NCBI GenBank assembly: GCA_014239715.1
Contig: JAAZYJ010000057.1
Location: forward strand, 1-7,848
Length of the DNA: 7,848 nucleotides
DNA from: Flavobacteriales bacterium
Lineage (GTDB): Bacteria; Bacteroidota; Bacteroidia; Flavobacteriales; Parvicellaceae
Direction of reading: 5' to 3'
In this document: positions 1 through 6,468 of the stretch, one piece after another
Numbering within the stretch: the stretch's first letter is position 1
Layout of the letters: each line of letters opens with the position of its first letter
Notes under the pieces: generated by a model
What the model saw: only the letters and a program-made list of their open reading frames with translations
Databases searched by the model: none
What the model was told of the DNA's origin: nothing
Made by a program: the position numbers and the translations under genes

Positions 1-816
1 ACACTTGAAGAAGCGATGGAAACAACCAAAGTGCATTCTGTTGCCGGTATTCTTGGCGAAAACAATGGGCTGGTAATAAGAAGGCCGTTTCGATCTCCGC
101 ATCACACATCATCGGGTGCTGCGTTGGTTGGTGGAGGAACAAATCCAAGACCCGGCGAAATATCTCTTGCGCACAACGGAATACTATTTCTGGATGAATT
201 GCCTGAATTCAGCCGACAGGTTTTAGAGGTGATGCGACAACCATTGGAAGATCGTGTGGTAACGATTTCAAGGGCAAGGGCTTCTGTCGATTATCCTGCA
301 AGCTTTATGCTTGTTGCAGCAATGAATCCTTCTCCAAGTGGCGACTTTTATGATCCTAACCAATCACACCCGGATTCTTCTTTTGCTGTCCAGAGATATC
401 TGAATAAAATTTCAGGTCCTTTACTGGATCGGATCGATCTGCACATTGAAGTGAATCCGGTCCCATATGAAGAGCTGTCAGAGAAGGCAAAAGGAGAAAC
501 CAGCAATGAAATCCGAACAAGGGTCATAAAAGCTAGGGAGATCCAATTCAATAGATACCAGAATTATACCGGGATCCATACGAATGCACAAATTACCCCC
601 CGATTGCAGGATAAATATTGCGGAATAGATGCCGCGGGAGAAAAAGTATTGAAAATGGCAATGAATCGATTGGGTCTAAGCGCAAGATCTTATGGGAGAA
701 TATTCAAGGTAGCAAGAACAATTGCTGATCTGGACGGTGGCGTTTCGATCGGAGCAAAGCACATTGCAGAGGCGATCCAATACAGATCGTTAGATAGGGA
801 CGGTTGGCTGAACTAG
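1..816 (+). CDS. comM: YifB/ComM family Mg-chelatase-like AAA+ ATPase (C-terminal 271 aa, 5' truncated by window edge)
   Basis: The reading frame is open from base 1, so the first ATG at 16 is internal; the visible sequence begins TLEEAMETTKVHSVAG, which in this family follows the Walker A helix. Visible parts are the FRSPHHTSS and GEISLAHNG segments, Walker B (GILFLDELPEF), sensor 1 (LVAAMNPSPS), the GPLLDRIDLHIEV segment with the expected arginine, and a complete C-terminal Mg-chelatase helical domain (LGLSARSYGRIFKVARTIADL to the end). The N-terminal Lon-like/S5-fold domain and Walker A lie outside; E. coli YifB is about 500 residues, so roughly half is present. ComM is known as a hexameric helicase promoting branch migration during natural transformation; a role here is inferred from homology. 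The loop after sensor 1, which is cysteine-rich in proteobacterial relatives, has serines instead. It converges on secA. Family assignment is firm. Confidence 0.95.
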   Translation, partial: TLEEAMETTKVHSVAGILGENNGLVIRRPFRSPHHTSSGAALVGGGTNPRPGEISLAHNGILFLDELPEFSRQVLEVMRQPLEDRVVTISRARASVDYPASFMLVAAMNPSPSGDFYDPNQSHPDSSFAVQRYLNKISGPLLDRIDLHIEVNPVPYEELSEKAKGETSNEIRTRVIKAREIQFNRYQNYTGIHTNAQITPRLQDKYCGIDAAGEKVLKMAMNRLGLSARSYGRIFKVARTIADLDGGVSIGAKHIAEAIQYRSLDRDGWLN

Positions 817-852
817 CGGTTGTTTAGCTGATGATACAGGGAGCACAATTTG

Positions 853-3800
853 CTAATCCTCGTCAACCAGCTGCCATACTCCGTTTGCGATGAGATGCTC
901 AGCTTGTTTGAACTTCATCTCTTTCGTTTCTCCGGATCTTACATTGAGTACTTTAACTCTGTCATTTCTGCCTATTTTTCTTGCTTCTCTGACATTCGGA
1001 GTTCGCTTTACCGGTTCGCCGTTCTGTTGTCTGCTTGCAGCTTGTTGATTTTGCTGAGAAGCGTCGGTCAAATTACTTCTTCCCGTCTGGAGCTTAGAAA
1101 CGTCAGTTTGTTTGGGCATCTGTCTTCTGGAGGCTTTTTGTTCTTCCTCAGGGGTAGGTAAATGAGCGCGCATCAGAAATGACAAGGTGTCCTTGTTCAG
1201 CTGATCCATCATTCCTCTGAACAGCTCAAAAGATTCAAGCTTATAGATCAAAAGTGGATCTTTTTGCTCGTACTGGGCATTTCGTACAGACGTTCTGAGG
1301 TCATCCATTTCTCGAAGGTGCTCTTTCCACTCCTGGTCGATGATGGCCAGCGTGACAATTTTTTCCAATTCCTTGGTAATATTCCCCCCTTTATTGTTGA
1401 ATGAATCCACTAGGTTGACAACAAGATTGATCTTCCTTCTCCCATCAAAAAAGGGGATCACCATGTTTTCGTATTGGTCTCTTTGCGTTTCATAGACCTG
1501 AGAAATAACCGGCATGGCCTGTTCGACAATTGCTTCATTTTTCCTTAGATAAGCTTTCTTTGTCAAGTCATACATTTGCTTGGTTAAGACAGCTTCATCT
1601 GTCCTGAAAAAATCTTCTTCAGCAACGGGCGACTCTACCGCGAGATACATGATCGACTCCAGCTTAAAGTTCTCATAATCTCCGGCTTCGACATTGTAGT
1701 CGACAATACTGGCTGCAATCTCTCGAAACGTGTTGTCAATATCCAGATCCAATCGATCTCCGAACAACGCATTTTTTCTTTTACGGTAAATGGCATTACG
1801 CTGGGAATTCATTACGTCGTCATATTCCAGCAGGTTCTTTCTAATGCCAAAATTATTTTCCTCAACCTTTTTCTGTGCTCGTTCGATCGACTTTGTGATC
1901 ATTTTATGTTGTATCACTTCGCCTTCCTTCAGCCCTAGGCGATCCATCATTTTTGCGATCCTTTCCGATCCGAACAAACGCATCAGGTTATCTTCCAAAG
2001 AGACAAAGAACTGAGTTGATCCCGGATCCCCTTGTCGACCTGAACGACCCCTGAGCTGTCTATCAACCCTACGGGAATCATGCCTTTCTGTACCTATTAT
2101 TGCCAATCCACCGGCTTCCTTTACTCCGGGTCCCAGTTTAATGTCGGTTCCCCTACCGGCCATGTTGGTAGCAATGGTAACGTTTCCGGGCAGCCCTGCT
2201 TCAGCAACGATTTCTGCTTCTTTCTGGTGTAGCTTTGCATTGAGTACGTTGTGTTTGATCTTCTTCATTGAAAGCAGCTTGCTTAACAATTCGGAGATCT
2301 CAACGGTAGTTGTTCCAACCAAAATCGGTCTGCCCAAGGCAACTAAACTTTCGATTTCTTCAATGATCGCATTGTATTTTTCTCTGGCGGTTTTAAAAAC
2401 CAGATCCTCACGGTCATCTCTCTGCACCGGCTTGTTCGTTGGGATGGACATTACATCAAGCTCATAGATGTCCCAAAGCTCTTTTGCCTCTGTCTCTGCA
2501 GTACCCGTCATACCCGCAAGCTTGTGGTACATTCTGAAATAGTTCTGTAAAGTAATCGTAGCGTATGTTTGTGTAGCCGCTTCAACTTTCACGTTTTCTT
2601 TCGCCTCAATAGCTTGATGAAGTCCGTCTGAGTAGCGTCGGCCATCCATGATCCGGCCGGTTTGTTCGTCAACGATCTTAACCTTATTTTCCATGACCAC
2701 ATACTCCACTTCTTTCTCAAACAGCGTATACGCCTTCATGAGCTGATTCATAGTGTGAATACGCTCACCTTTCACCTGATAATCCCTGAGCATGGAATCC
2801 TTCATTTTTAGCTGCTCAGATTCAGATTCGTCGGAATTTTCAATTTCCGCAACCATAGAACCTATGTCCGGCATAATATAGAAGGTTGGATCTTCTTCGC
2901 CTGAGATCAGATCAATACCTTTATCCAGGATCTCTATAGAGTTGTTCTTTTCATCGATCGTAAAGAAAAGATCGATGTCAATTTTTTTCATCTCCTTACC
3001 CTGATCTTGTAGATAGTGATTTTCAGTTTTCTGTAAATGAGCTCTGATACCTGGTTCGCTCAAATATTTTATCAGCGCTTTATTCTTGGGTAAAGCGCGA
3101 AAAGCCTTTAACAAGGCAACTCCGCCCTCTTCAATCTGTTTCTTAACTTCTTTTTTCTCACCACCTTCAGAGGAAAGGGCTACCAATTTCTTTTTGGCTT
3201 CAGTTAGATAACTATGGGCAAGCTTTCGCTGTGATTCTACCAGTTTCTGAACCTTGGGTTTAAGCTCTTGGAATTCGTGTTGATCTCCTTGTGGTGTTGG
3301 CCCTGAGATGATAAGTGGAGTTCTGGCGTCATCGATAAGCACAGAATCAACCTCATCAATGATCGCGTAATGGTGTTTCTTCTGAACCAGATTTTCAGGG
3401 TCATTCACCATGTTATCTCTCAGATAGTCAAAACCAAATTCATTGTTTGTTCCGAAAGTGACATCACATTGGTAGGCTGCTTTTCTTTCGGGAGAATTAG
3501 GTGTGTGTTTGTCTATACAGTCTACTGTAAGTCCGTGAAACTCGTATATAGGCCCCATCCATTCACTGTCCCTTTTGGCCAAATAGTTGTTTACAGTCAC
3601 GACGTGTACACCTTTTCCTGTTAAACCATTCAAGTAAACAGGTAAAGTTGCCACAAGGGTTTTTCCTTCACCGGTTTGCATCTCAGCTACCTTTCCTTTG
3701 TGAAGTGCCGTACCACCGATGAGCTGGACATCGTAATGAACCATGTTCCATTCAACTTCAGTGCCTGCAGCGTCCCATATATTCTTCCAGATTGCCTTGT

Positions 3801-4254
3801 CACCAACAATTTTAATATGGCTTTTAGTTTCGGCCAACTTAATGTCTAAGGCTGTAGCGGTAACTTCAATTTCCTTGTTCTCCGCGAATCTTTTAGCAGT
3901 TTCCTTAATAACAGCAAACCCCTCAGGTAGTATCTCCTCAAGCACTTCCTCAAGTTTGTTATCAATCTCTTTCTCGAGTTTGTCTATTTCGGCATAGACC
4001 TGTTCCTTTTCTGAAATTGGGGTAGCGGCATCCTCTGCTTTGACAGAAAGCTCCTTGAGCGTATTCTCTTCTTCGGTAACGTAATCGGTTAACTTATTTC
4101 GAAATTCTTCGGACTTTGCTCTAAGCTCGTCATTTGATATAGTATCCAGTTTGGCAAATTCTGCCTTCGCTTTTTCGACGTACGGGTTGATTTCCTTCAT
4201 GTCGGCACCCCCCTCATTTCCGCCCATTAATTTCTTGATAATTCCGCCTAGCAT
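853..4254 (-). CDS. secA: Preprotein translocase ATPase subunit SecA (1133 aa)
   Basis: SecA is the cytoplasmic motor that pushes unfolded preproteins through SecYEG using ATP. The protein starts with a short amphipathic segment ([12 protein letters not shown]). Walker A MQTGEGKT is at 192-199 and Walker B DEVD at 300-303, followed by [11 protein letters not shown]. The [10 protein letters not shown] segment is at 581-590. Second nucleotide-binding domain motifs are [14 protein letters not shown] (695-708) and [15 protein letters not shown] (732-746). The helical scaffold/wing region covers about 765-1030, including [15 protein letters not shown]. It is longer than E. coli SecA (901 aa) because of a Lys/Glu-rich insertion in the preprotein-crosslinking region (about 325-425) and a Gln/Asn-rich linker (about 1040-1085). 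The tail ends in a basic [21 protein letters not shown] segment instead of the CxCx8CH/C zinc motif. The ATG at 4254 is the first in frame and gives a natural SecA N terminus, without a Shine-Dalgarno sequence. A terminator isolates it from the upstream DUF2795 gene. Function is certain. Confidence 0.99.
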   Translation of the reverse strand: MLGGIIKKLMGGNEGGADMKEINPYVEKAKAEFAKLDTISNDELRAKSEEFRNKLTDYVTEEENTLKELSVKAEDAATPISEKEQVYAEIDKLEKEIDNKLEEVLEEILPEGFAVIKETAKRFAENKEIEVTATALDIKLAETKSHIKIVGDKAIWKNIWDAAGTEVEWNMVHYDVQLIGGTALHKGKVAEMQTGEGKTLVATLPVYLNGLTGKGVHVVTVNNYLAKRDSEWMGPIYEFHGLTVDCIDKHTPNSPERKAAYQCDVTFGTNNEFGFDYLRDNMVNDPENLVQKKHHYAIIDEVDSVLIDDARTPLIISGPTPQGDQHEFQELKPKVQKLVESQRKLAHSYLTEAKKKLVALSSEGGEKKEVKKQIEEGGVALLKAFRALPKNKALIKYLSEPGIRAHLQKTENHYLQDQGKEMKKIDIDLFFTIDEKNNSIEILDKGIDLISGEEDPTFYIMPDIGSMVAEIENSDESESEQLKMKDSMLRDYQVKGERIHTMNQLMKAYTLFEKEVEYVVMENKVKIVDEQTGRIMDGRRYSDGLHQAIEAKENVKVEAATQTYATITLQNYFRMYHKLAGMTGTAETEAKELWDIYELDVMSIPTNKPVQRDDREDLVFKTAREKYNAIIEEIESLVALGRPILVGTTTVEISELLSKLLSMKKIKHNVLNAKLHQKEAEIVAEAGLPGNVTIATNMAGRGTDIKLGPGVKEAGGLAIIGTERHDSRRVDRQLRGRSGRQGDPGSTQFFVSLEDNLMRLFGSERIAKMMDRLGLKEGEVIQHKMITKSIERAQKKVEENNFGIRKNLLEYDDVMNSQRNAIYRKRKNALFGDRLDLDIDNTFREIAASIVDYNVEAGDYENFKLESIMYLAVESPVAEEDFFRTDEAVLTKQMYDLTKKAYLRKNEAIVEQAMPVISQVYETQRDQYENMVIPFFDGRRKINLVVNLVDSFNNKGGNITKELEKIVTLAIIDQEWKEHLREMDDLRTSVRNAQYEQKDPLLIYKLESFELFRGMMDQLNKDTLSFLMRAHLPTPEEEQKASRRQMPKQTDVSKLQTGRSNLTDASQQNQQAASRQQNGEPVKRTPNVREARKIGRNDRVKVLNVRSGETKEMKFKQAEHLIANGVWQLVDED

Positions 4255-4279
4255 TAATCTAATGATTTTAAAAGAGGAG

Positions 4280-4287
4280 CAAATTTA
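4280..4287 (-). promoter_or_regulatory. Candidate -7 element (TAnnTTTG) for secA
   Basis: Read on the minus strand, this is TAAATTTG, an exact match to the Bacteroidota -7 consensus TAnnTTTG, placed 25 nt before the secA ATG. Transcription would start near 4273-4276, giving a leader of about 20 nt. The nearest upstream TTG (4313-4315) is 25 nt away, longer than the usual 19-21, so the -33 element is poor. The position between the preceding terminator and the start codon supports the call, but the motif is short and AT-rich. Confidence 0.35.
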
Positions 4288-4408
4288 ATTGAAATTATGA
4301 CAGTAGGTCTCACAATACTTGCATTTTCAAAGATGTTAATGTCCCAATTTGATGTGTTTCAACTGTTTCAGAAATTGTACCAAAAGAAAAATGCTGACAA
4401 AATGCCAC

Positions 4409-4436
4409 AAAAAAGCCCTAACTGTGCGTTAAGGCT
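4409..4436 (-). terminator. Intrinsic terminator of the DUF2795 gene
   Basis: On the minus strand the sequence reads AGCCTTAAC, a 5-nt loop GCACA, then GTTAGGGCT running into six T residues. The 9-bp stem (4428-4436 with 4414-4422) has one T-G wobble. It begins 27 nt after the DUF2795 stop codon and ends about 150 nt before the secA start, so it should end the upstream transcript and leave secA with its own promoter. There is no T-run on the plus side, so it appears unidirectional. Confidence 0.85.
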
Positions 4437-4462
4437 GCGAGGGTAATGGAAGCAAATTTCTT

Positions 4463-4684
4463 CTAATACTCATCTTCATTGAAGAAAAAGTCTTCTTTTG
4501 TCGGATAATCTGGCCAAATTTCTTCAATGCTGTCATAAGAATCTCCCTCATCTTCAATTGACTGAAGATTTTCTACGACCTCTAAAGGCGCTCCTGTTCT
4601 CATCGCGAAATCAATTAACTCGTCCTTGGTGGCCGGCCAAGGAGCGTCTTCTAAATAAGATGCTAATTCTAATGTCCAATACAT
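4463..4684 (-). CDS. DUF2795 domain protein (73 aa), function unknown
   Basis: A small, strongly acidic cytoplasmic protein with no signal peptide or membrane segment. It matches the DUF2795 pattern: MYWTLELASYLEDAPWPATK at 1-20, then DELIDFAMRTGAPLEVVENLQ (21-41), an acidic stretch (EDEGDSYDSIEE, 44-55), and the terminal WPDYPTKEDFFFNEDEY. I recognise this as a highly conserved short protein of Bacteroidota. The PATKDELIDFA segment is the domain hallmark, and no biochemical role is known to me. The ATG at 4684 gives the N terminus seen in relatives; no Shine-Dalgarno sequence precedes it. It has its own strong candidate promoter, a leader hairpin and a downstream terminator, so it is probably a monocistronic unit between the cobalamin adenosyltransferase and secA genes. 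Confidence 0.93.
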   Translation of the reverse strand: MYWTLELASYLEDAPWPATKDELIDFAMRTGAPLEVVENLQSIEDEGDSYDSIEEIWPDYPTKEDFFFNEDEY

Positions 4685-4705
4685 AATCTATCTATCACTT
4701 TGCCC

Positions 4706-4727
4706 ACAACCCGAGTATTTGGGTTGT
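4706..4727 (-). other. Stem-loop in the 5' leader of the DUF2795 gene
   Basis: On the minus strand ACAACCC (4721-4727) pairs perfectly with GGGTTGT (4706-4712) around an 8-nt spacer AAATACTC, a 7-bp stem with a possible closing wobble pair. It sits 21 nt upstream of the ATG and 10 nt downstream of the predicted -7 element, so the RNA would begin almost at the foot of the hairpin. No T-run follows on the minus strand, so it is not a terminator for the upstream gene. A role in mRNA 5'-end protection or translation control is inference. Confidence 0.6.
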
Positions 4728-4737
4728 AAATTTTACG

Positions 4738-4767
4738 CAAAAATAATTTTTTTGATTACATATGCAA
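4738..4767 (-). promoter_or_regulatory. Promoter of the DUF2795 gene (Bacteroidota sigma-A type)
   Basis: On the minus strand a TTG (4765-4767) is followed after 19 nt by TATTTTTG (4738-4745), an exact TAnnTTTG match with the normal Bacteroidota -33/-7 spacing. It is the best promoter in the window. The expected start is about 4730-4734, giving a leader of roughly 46-50 nt that starts with the hairpin at 4706-4727. Confidence 0.65.
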
Positions 4768-4818
4768 TAAAAATATGATAAAGCTCTAAATCCTATACAC
4801 AACAATTTATGAAATTCA

Positions 4819-5367
4819 CTAAAGTCGTGGGTTCCAAGGCCGTTCTTCAACATTTAGATCTTTACACAATTTTCTGCTCAGCACGAACAAGAAATCACTG
4901 AGTCGATTCAAATAGATCACTTCTAATTCCAGGTTAGTGCTGTCTTCAGTAAGCTCAACTACCAGCCTTTCTGCTCTGCGACAAACACAGCGAGCTACAT
5001 GGCAGAATGAAACAGTTGGGTGACCACCTGGCAGGATGAAATTTTTCATGGGTTGCAGGTGTTTTTCCATTTCATCGATTTCGGACTCTAGAATTTCGAT
5101 GTCCTGTTTCAAGATCAGTGGTTTTTTCAGCTGTGGTTTATCTGGGTCTGCAGCCAGATTTGAACCTATGGTAAAAAGCCGATCCTGTATTTCCAATAAT
5201 AACTTTTGATAATTGCTCTGTATGTCTTGATCGCGTAGTAAACCAATGTAAGCCATAAGCTCATCCGTTGTTCCGTAAGCTGCTATTCGGACATTGTCCT
5301 TTCTTACTCGTTTACCGCCAAATAACGAAGTTTCGCCACTATCTCCGGTTTTTGTATAGATTTTCAT
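4819..5367 (-). CDS. PduO-type cob(I)alamin adenosyltransferase (182 aa)
   Basis: Transfers the 5'-deoxyadenosyl group of ATP to the cobalt of cob(I)alamin, making adenosylcobalamin for enzymes such as methylmalonyl-CoA mutase; it is cytoplasmic and trimeric in characterised relatives. All family landmarks are present: the N-terminal ATP-binding segment TKTGDSGETSLFGGKR (5-20), YGTTDEL (31-37), the FILPGG turn (110-115), the RCVCRRAER helix (126-134) with the catalytic arginines and glutamate, and YLNRLSDFLFVLSRKL (152-167), ending in RPWNPRL. The length is normal for a single-domain enzyme. The residue after DEL, usually Asn in the DELN motif as I recall it, is Met38 here. The ATG at 5367 is chosen because family members begin MKIYTKTGD. 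It lies 89 bp downstream of the methyltransferase gene on the same strand; no cobalamin biosynthesis gene or B12 riboswitch is visible, consistent with salvage or housekeeping use. Confidence 0.96.
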   Translation of the reverse strand: MKIYTKTGDSGETSLFGGKRVRKDNVRIAAYGTTDELMAYIGLLRDQDIQSNYQKLLLEIQDRLFTIGSNLAADPDKPQLKKPLILKQDIEILESEIDEMEKHLQPMKNFILPGGHPTVSFCHVARCVCRRAERLVVELTEDSTNLELEVIYLNRLSDFLFVLSRKLCKDLNVEERPWNPRL

Positions 5368-5426
5368 GCTGTTATTCTTAGTACTAATAAAGGTAACATA
5401 CTAAACATTGTATCCGGGAGAGTGTT

Positions 5427-5434
5427 CAAATTTA
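5427..5434 (-). promoter_or_regulatory. Possible -7 element for the adenosyltransferase gene
   Basis: TAAATTTG on the minus strand matches TAnnTTTG and lies 59 nt before the ATG, inside the 89-bp gap after the methyltransferase gene. No TTG occurs at the proper distance upstream. It suggests independent transcription, but cotranscription with the methyltransferase is equally possible, since I see no terminator in the gap. Confidence 0.25.
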
Positions 5435-5456
5435 GTTTAAGTGCTTTACGCTCGAG

Positions 5457-6239
5457 CTAAAAGTTCAATACGTGATGCTGTTTCTCAATACCTTCTTTTA
5501 GAAAGGCAATCCCCATCGAATAAAGATCAATTGTTACGGTTATTGATGAGTTTGCTTTAATGTCCTCCCATGCTTCTTTCATTTCGTCAGTCCAGTTGAT
5601 GTCATCAAAAACAAAAATAGTTTCGGAATGACTCTTTTTTAAACAAAGTTCGAAGTACGCTAAAGTTGCGACCTTATTATGATGTCCGTCAATGAACACA
5701 AAATCCAATTGTTCACAACCATCAATTAGATCGGGTAATACATCTTGAAATTTGGCATTGACCAATTCAACATTTCGGACTTTTGCCAGCTTTATTGTTT
5801 TCTTAGCCAGTAAGTACGTGTTGTAATCACCCTCTATTGAAATGACTTTGGAATTTCTTGCTGCAGAGGCCATATAAAGAGTGGTCAACCCTAAGCTAGT
5901 GCCAAGTTCAAGTACGTATTTAGGTTGAAAAAAGTTGATAAGTCGAAACAGAAGCTGACCATGCTTTTTTGGCTTCACGGAATACTTGCATATATCACGA
6001 ATTTTTCGATCACCTTCTTTGAATATTTTTGATCCGGCACCAAAATCATTGACGCTGATAGTGGTGTTGTCTCCCAGCCATTTCTTTCTTATGTTTTCGA
6101 TGTGGCGATAGGAATAATATTCACCGGACTCATAAATGACCTTACTTGCTAATTCGTAAAGAAAAGGTGAATGAATATTGGTCAGTTTGCTGCTTTTAAG
6201 TTTGTAAGAAGCATAATCTTTTACTTTCCTGACATCCAT
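5457..6239 (-). CDS. Class I SAM-dependent methyltransferase, putative O-methyltransferase-like (260 aa)
   Basis: A soluble Rossmann-fold methyltransferase of unknown substrate. The SAM-binding motif I is VLELGTSLGLTTLYMA (109-124). It is followed by the acidic end of strand 2 (VISIEGD, 132-138), LDFVFIDGHHNKVATLAYFE (178-197) with the DG-HH motif, and IFVFDDINW (208-216). The DGHH and DDI residues recall [13 protein letters not shown] caffeoyl-CoA/catechol-type O-methyltransferases, but the substrate cannot be read from sequence. The N-terminal 100 residues carry NIHSPFLYEL (21-30) and DFGAGSKIFK (65-74), which I recognise from similar unnamed Bacteroidota methyltransferases; DFGAGS is glycine-rich but is not the SAM motif. 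There is no signal peptide. The ATG at 6239 is the first in frame after the divergent intergenic region; AGAGG lies only 3 nt before it, too close to be a normal ribosome site. It is followed after 89 bp by the adenosyltransferase gene. The fold is secure; the reaction is not. Confidence 0.9.
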   Translation of the reverse strand: MDVRKVKDYASYKLKSSKLTNIHSPFLYELASKVIYESGEYYSYRHIENIRKKWLGDNTTISVNDFGAGSKIFKEGDRKIRDICKYSVKPKKHGQLLFRLINFFQPKYVLELGTSLGLTTLYMASAARNSKVISIEGDYNTYLLAKKTIKLAKVRNVELVNAKFQDVLPDLIDGCEQLDFVFIDGHHNKVATLAYFELCLKKSHSETIFVFDDINWTDEMKEAWEDIKANSSITVTIDLYSMGIAFLKEGIEKQHHVLNF

Positions 6240-6282
6240 AATCCTCTAAAAATGTAGATAGTTCTGATTTGGGTAAAAATAC

Positions 6283-6290
6283 CAAACATA
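6283..6290 (-). promoter_or_regulatory. Possible -7 element for the methyltransferase gene
   Basis: TATGTTTG on the minus strand fits TAnnTTTG and is 43 nt before the ATG at 6239. The closest upstream TTG (6318-6320) is 27 nt away, outside the ideal spacing. A second match, TATATTTG, lies at 6338-6345. Either could drive the minus-strand transcript out of this divergent region. Confidence 0.35.
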
Positions 6291-6406
6291 TGACTCCTTG
6301 TTGATTATTGTGCTATGCAATTGTGTTAAGAAATTAACAAATATATCAAAAGCTGTTAAATAAGCATTCTTCTTGGAACTTAAGACGATTAAACGTTTCG
6401 TATTGC

Positions 6407-6414
6407 TAAATTTA
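6407..6414 (+). promoter_or_regulatory. Possible -7 element for the plus-strand secreted-protein pair
   Basis: TAAATTTA matches seven of eight positions of TAnnTTTG and lies 54 nt before the ATG at 6469. A start about 5-7 nt downstream would place the RNA 5' end at the foot of the inverted repeat at 6422-6452. No properly spaced TTG is seen, so this is a weak call resting mainly on position. Confidence 0.25.
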
Positions 6415-6421
6415 TGCAAGC

Positions 6422-6452
6422 CCGAAATGCGATAACGCCAATTGCATTTCGG
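6422..6452 (+). repeat. Perfect 9-bp inverted repeat in the leader of the exported-protein gene
   Basis: CCGAAATGC (6422-6430) and GCATTTCGG (6444-6452) are exact reverse complements separated by 13 nt. The repeat ends 16 nt before the ATG at 6469. No T-run follows in either direction, so it is not an intrinsic terminator. It could be an RNA stem-loop near the start codon or a dyad operator for a dimeric regulator; the sequence alone does not decide. Confidence 0.6.
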
Positions 6453-6468
6453 AAGCTAGCCACCTAAC

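Larger units (their letters stand above)
6240..6468. other. Divergent AT-rich intergenic region
   Basis: This 229-bp gap separates the minus-strand methyltransferase from the plus-strand secreted-protein pair. It holds candidate minus-strand -7 motifs at 6283-6290 and 6338-6345, a weak plus-strand one at 6407-6414, and the inverted repeat at 6422-6452. I see no coding potential, tRNA or riboswitch-like structure in it. It also marks the switch from housekeeping to envelope genes. Confidence 0.7.

Noticed and set aside
348..551. Minus-strand open frame inside the YifB/ComM gene
   Set aside because: Shadow of a conserved coding sequence with no independent support.
817..852. Shared terminator between the convergent comM and secA genes
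   Set aside because: The 36-bp gap shows no convincing stem followed by a T-run on either strand, so I could not support one.
850..1161. Plus-strand open frame of 103 residues antisense to the SecA tail
   Set aside because: It lies wholly opposite an unmistakable conserved gene, its residues are rich in Ser/Leu/Phe as expected from antisense of a charged protein, and no promoter or family match is visible.
1790..3997. Several other plus-strand open frames within secA (1790-2014, 2141-2467, 3370-3624, 3743-3997)
   Set aside because: All are antisense shadows of secA with no recognisable domain or start context.
4498..4686. Plus-strand open frame opposite the DUF2795 gene
   Set aside because: The minus-strand frame encodes a recognised conserved family and has promoter and terminator; the opposite frame does not.
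5378..5387. 10-bp palindrome TTAGTACTAA before the adenosyltransferase start
   Set aside because: Short, AT-rich and without a loop; such palindromes occur by chance, and nothing ties it to regulation.
4740..5456. B12 riboswitch upstream of the cobalamin adenosyltransferase gene
   Set aside because: Only 89 bp separate it from the upstream gene, too little for a full cobalamin riboswitch, and no B12-box-like sequence is seen.
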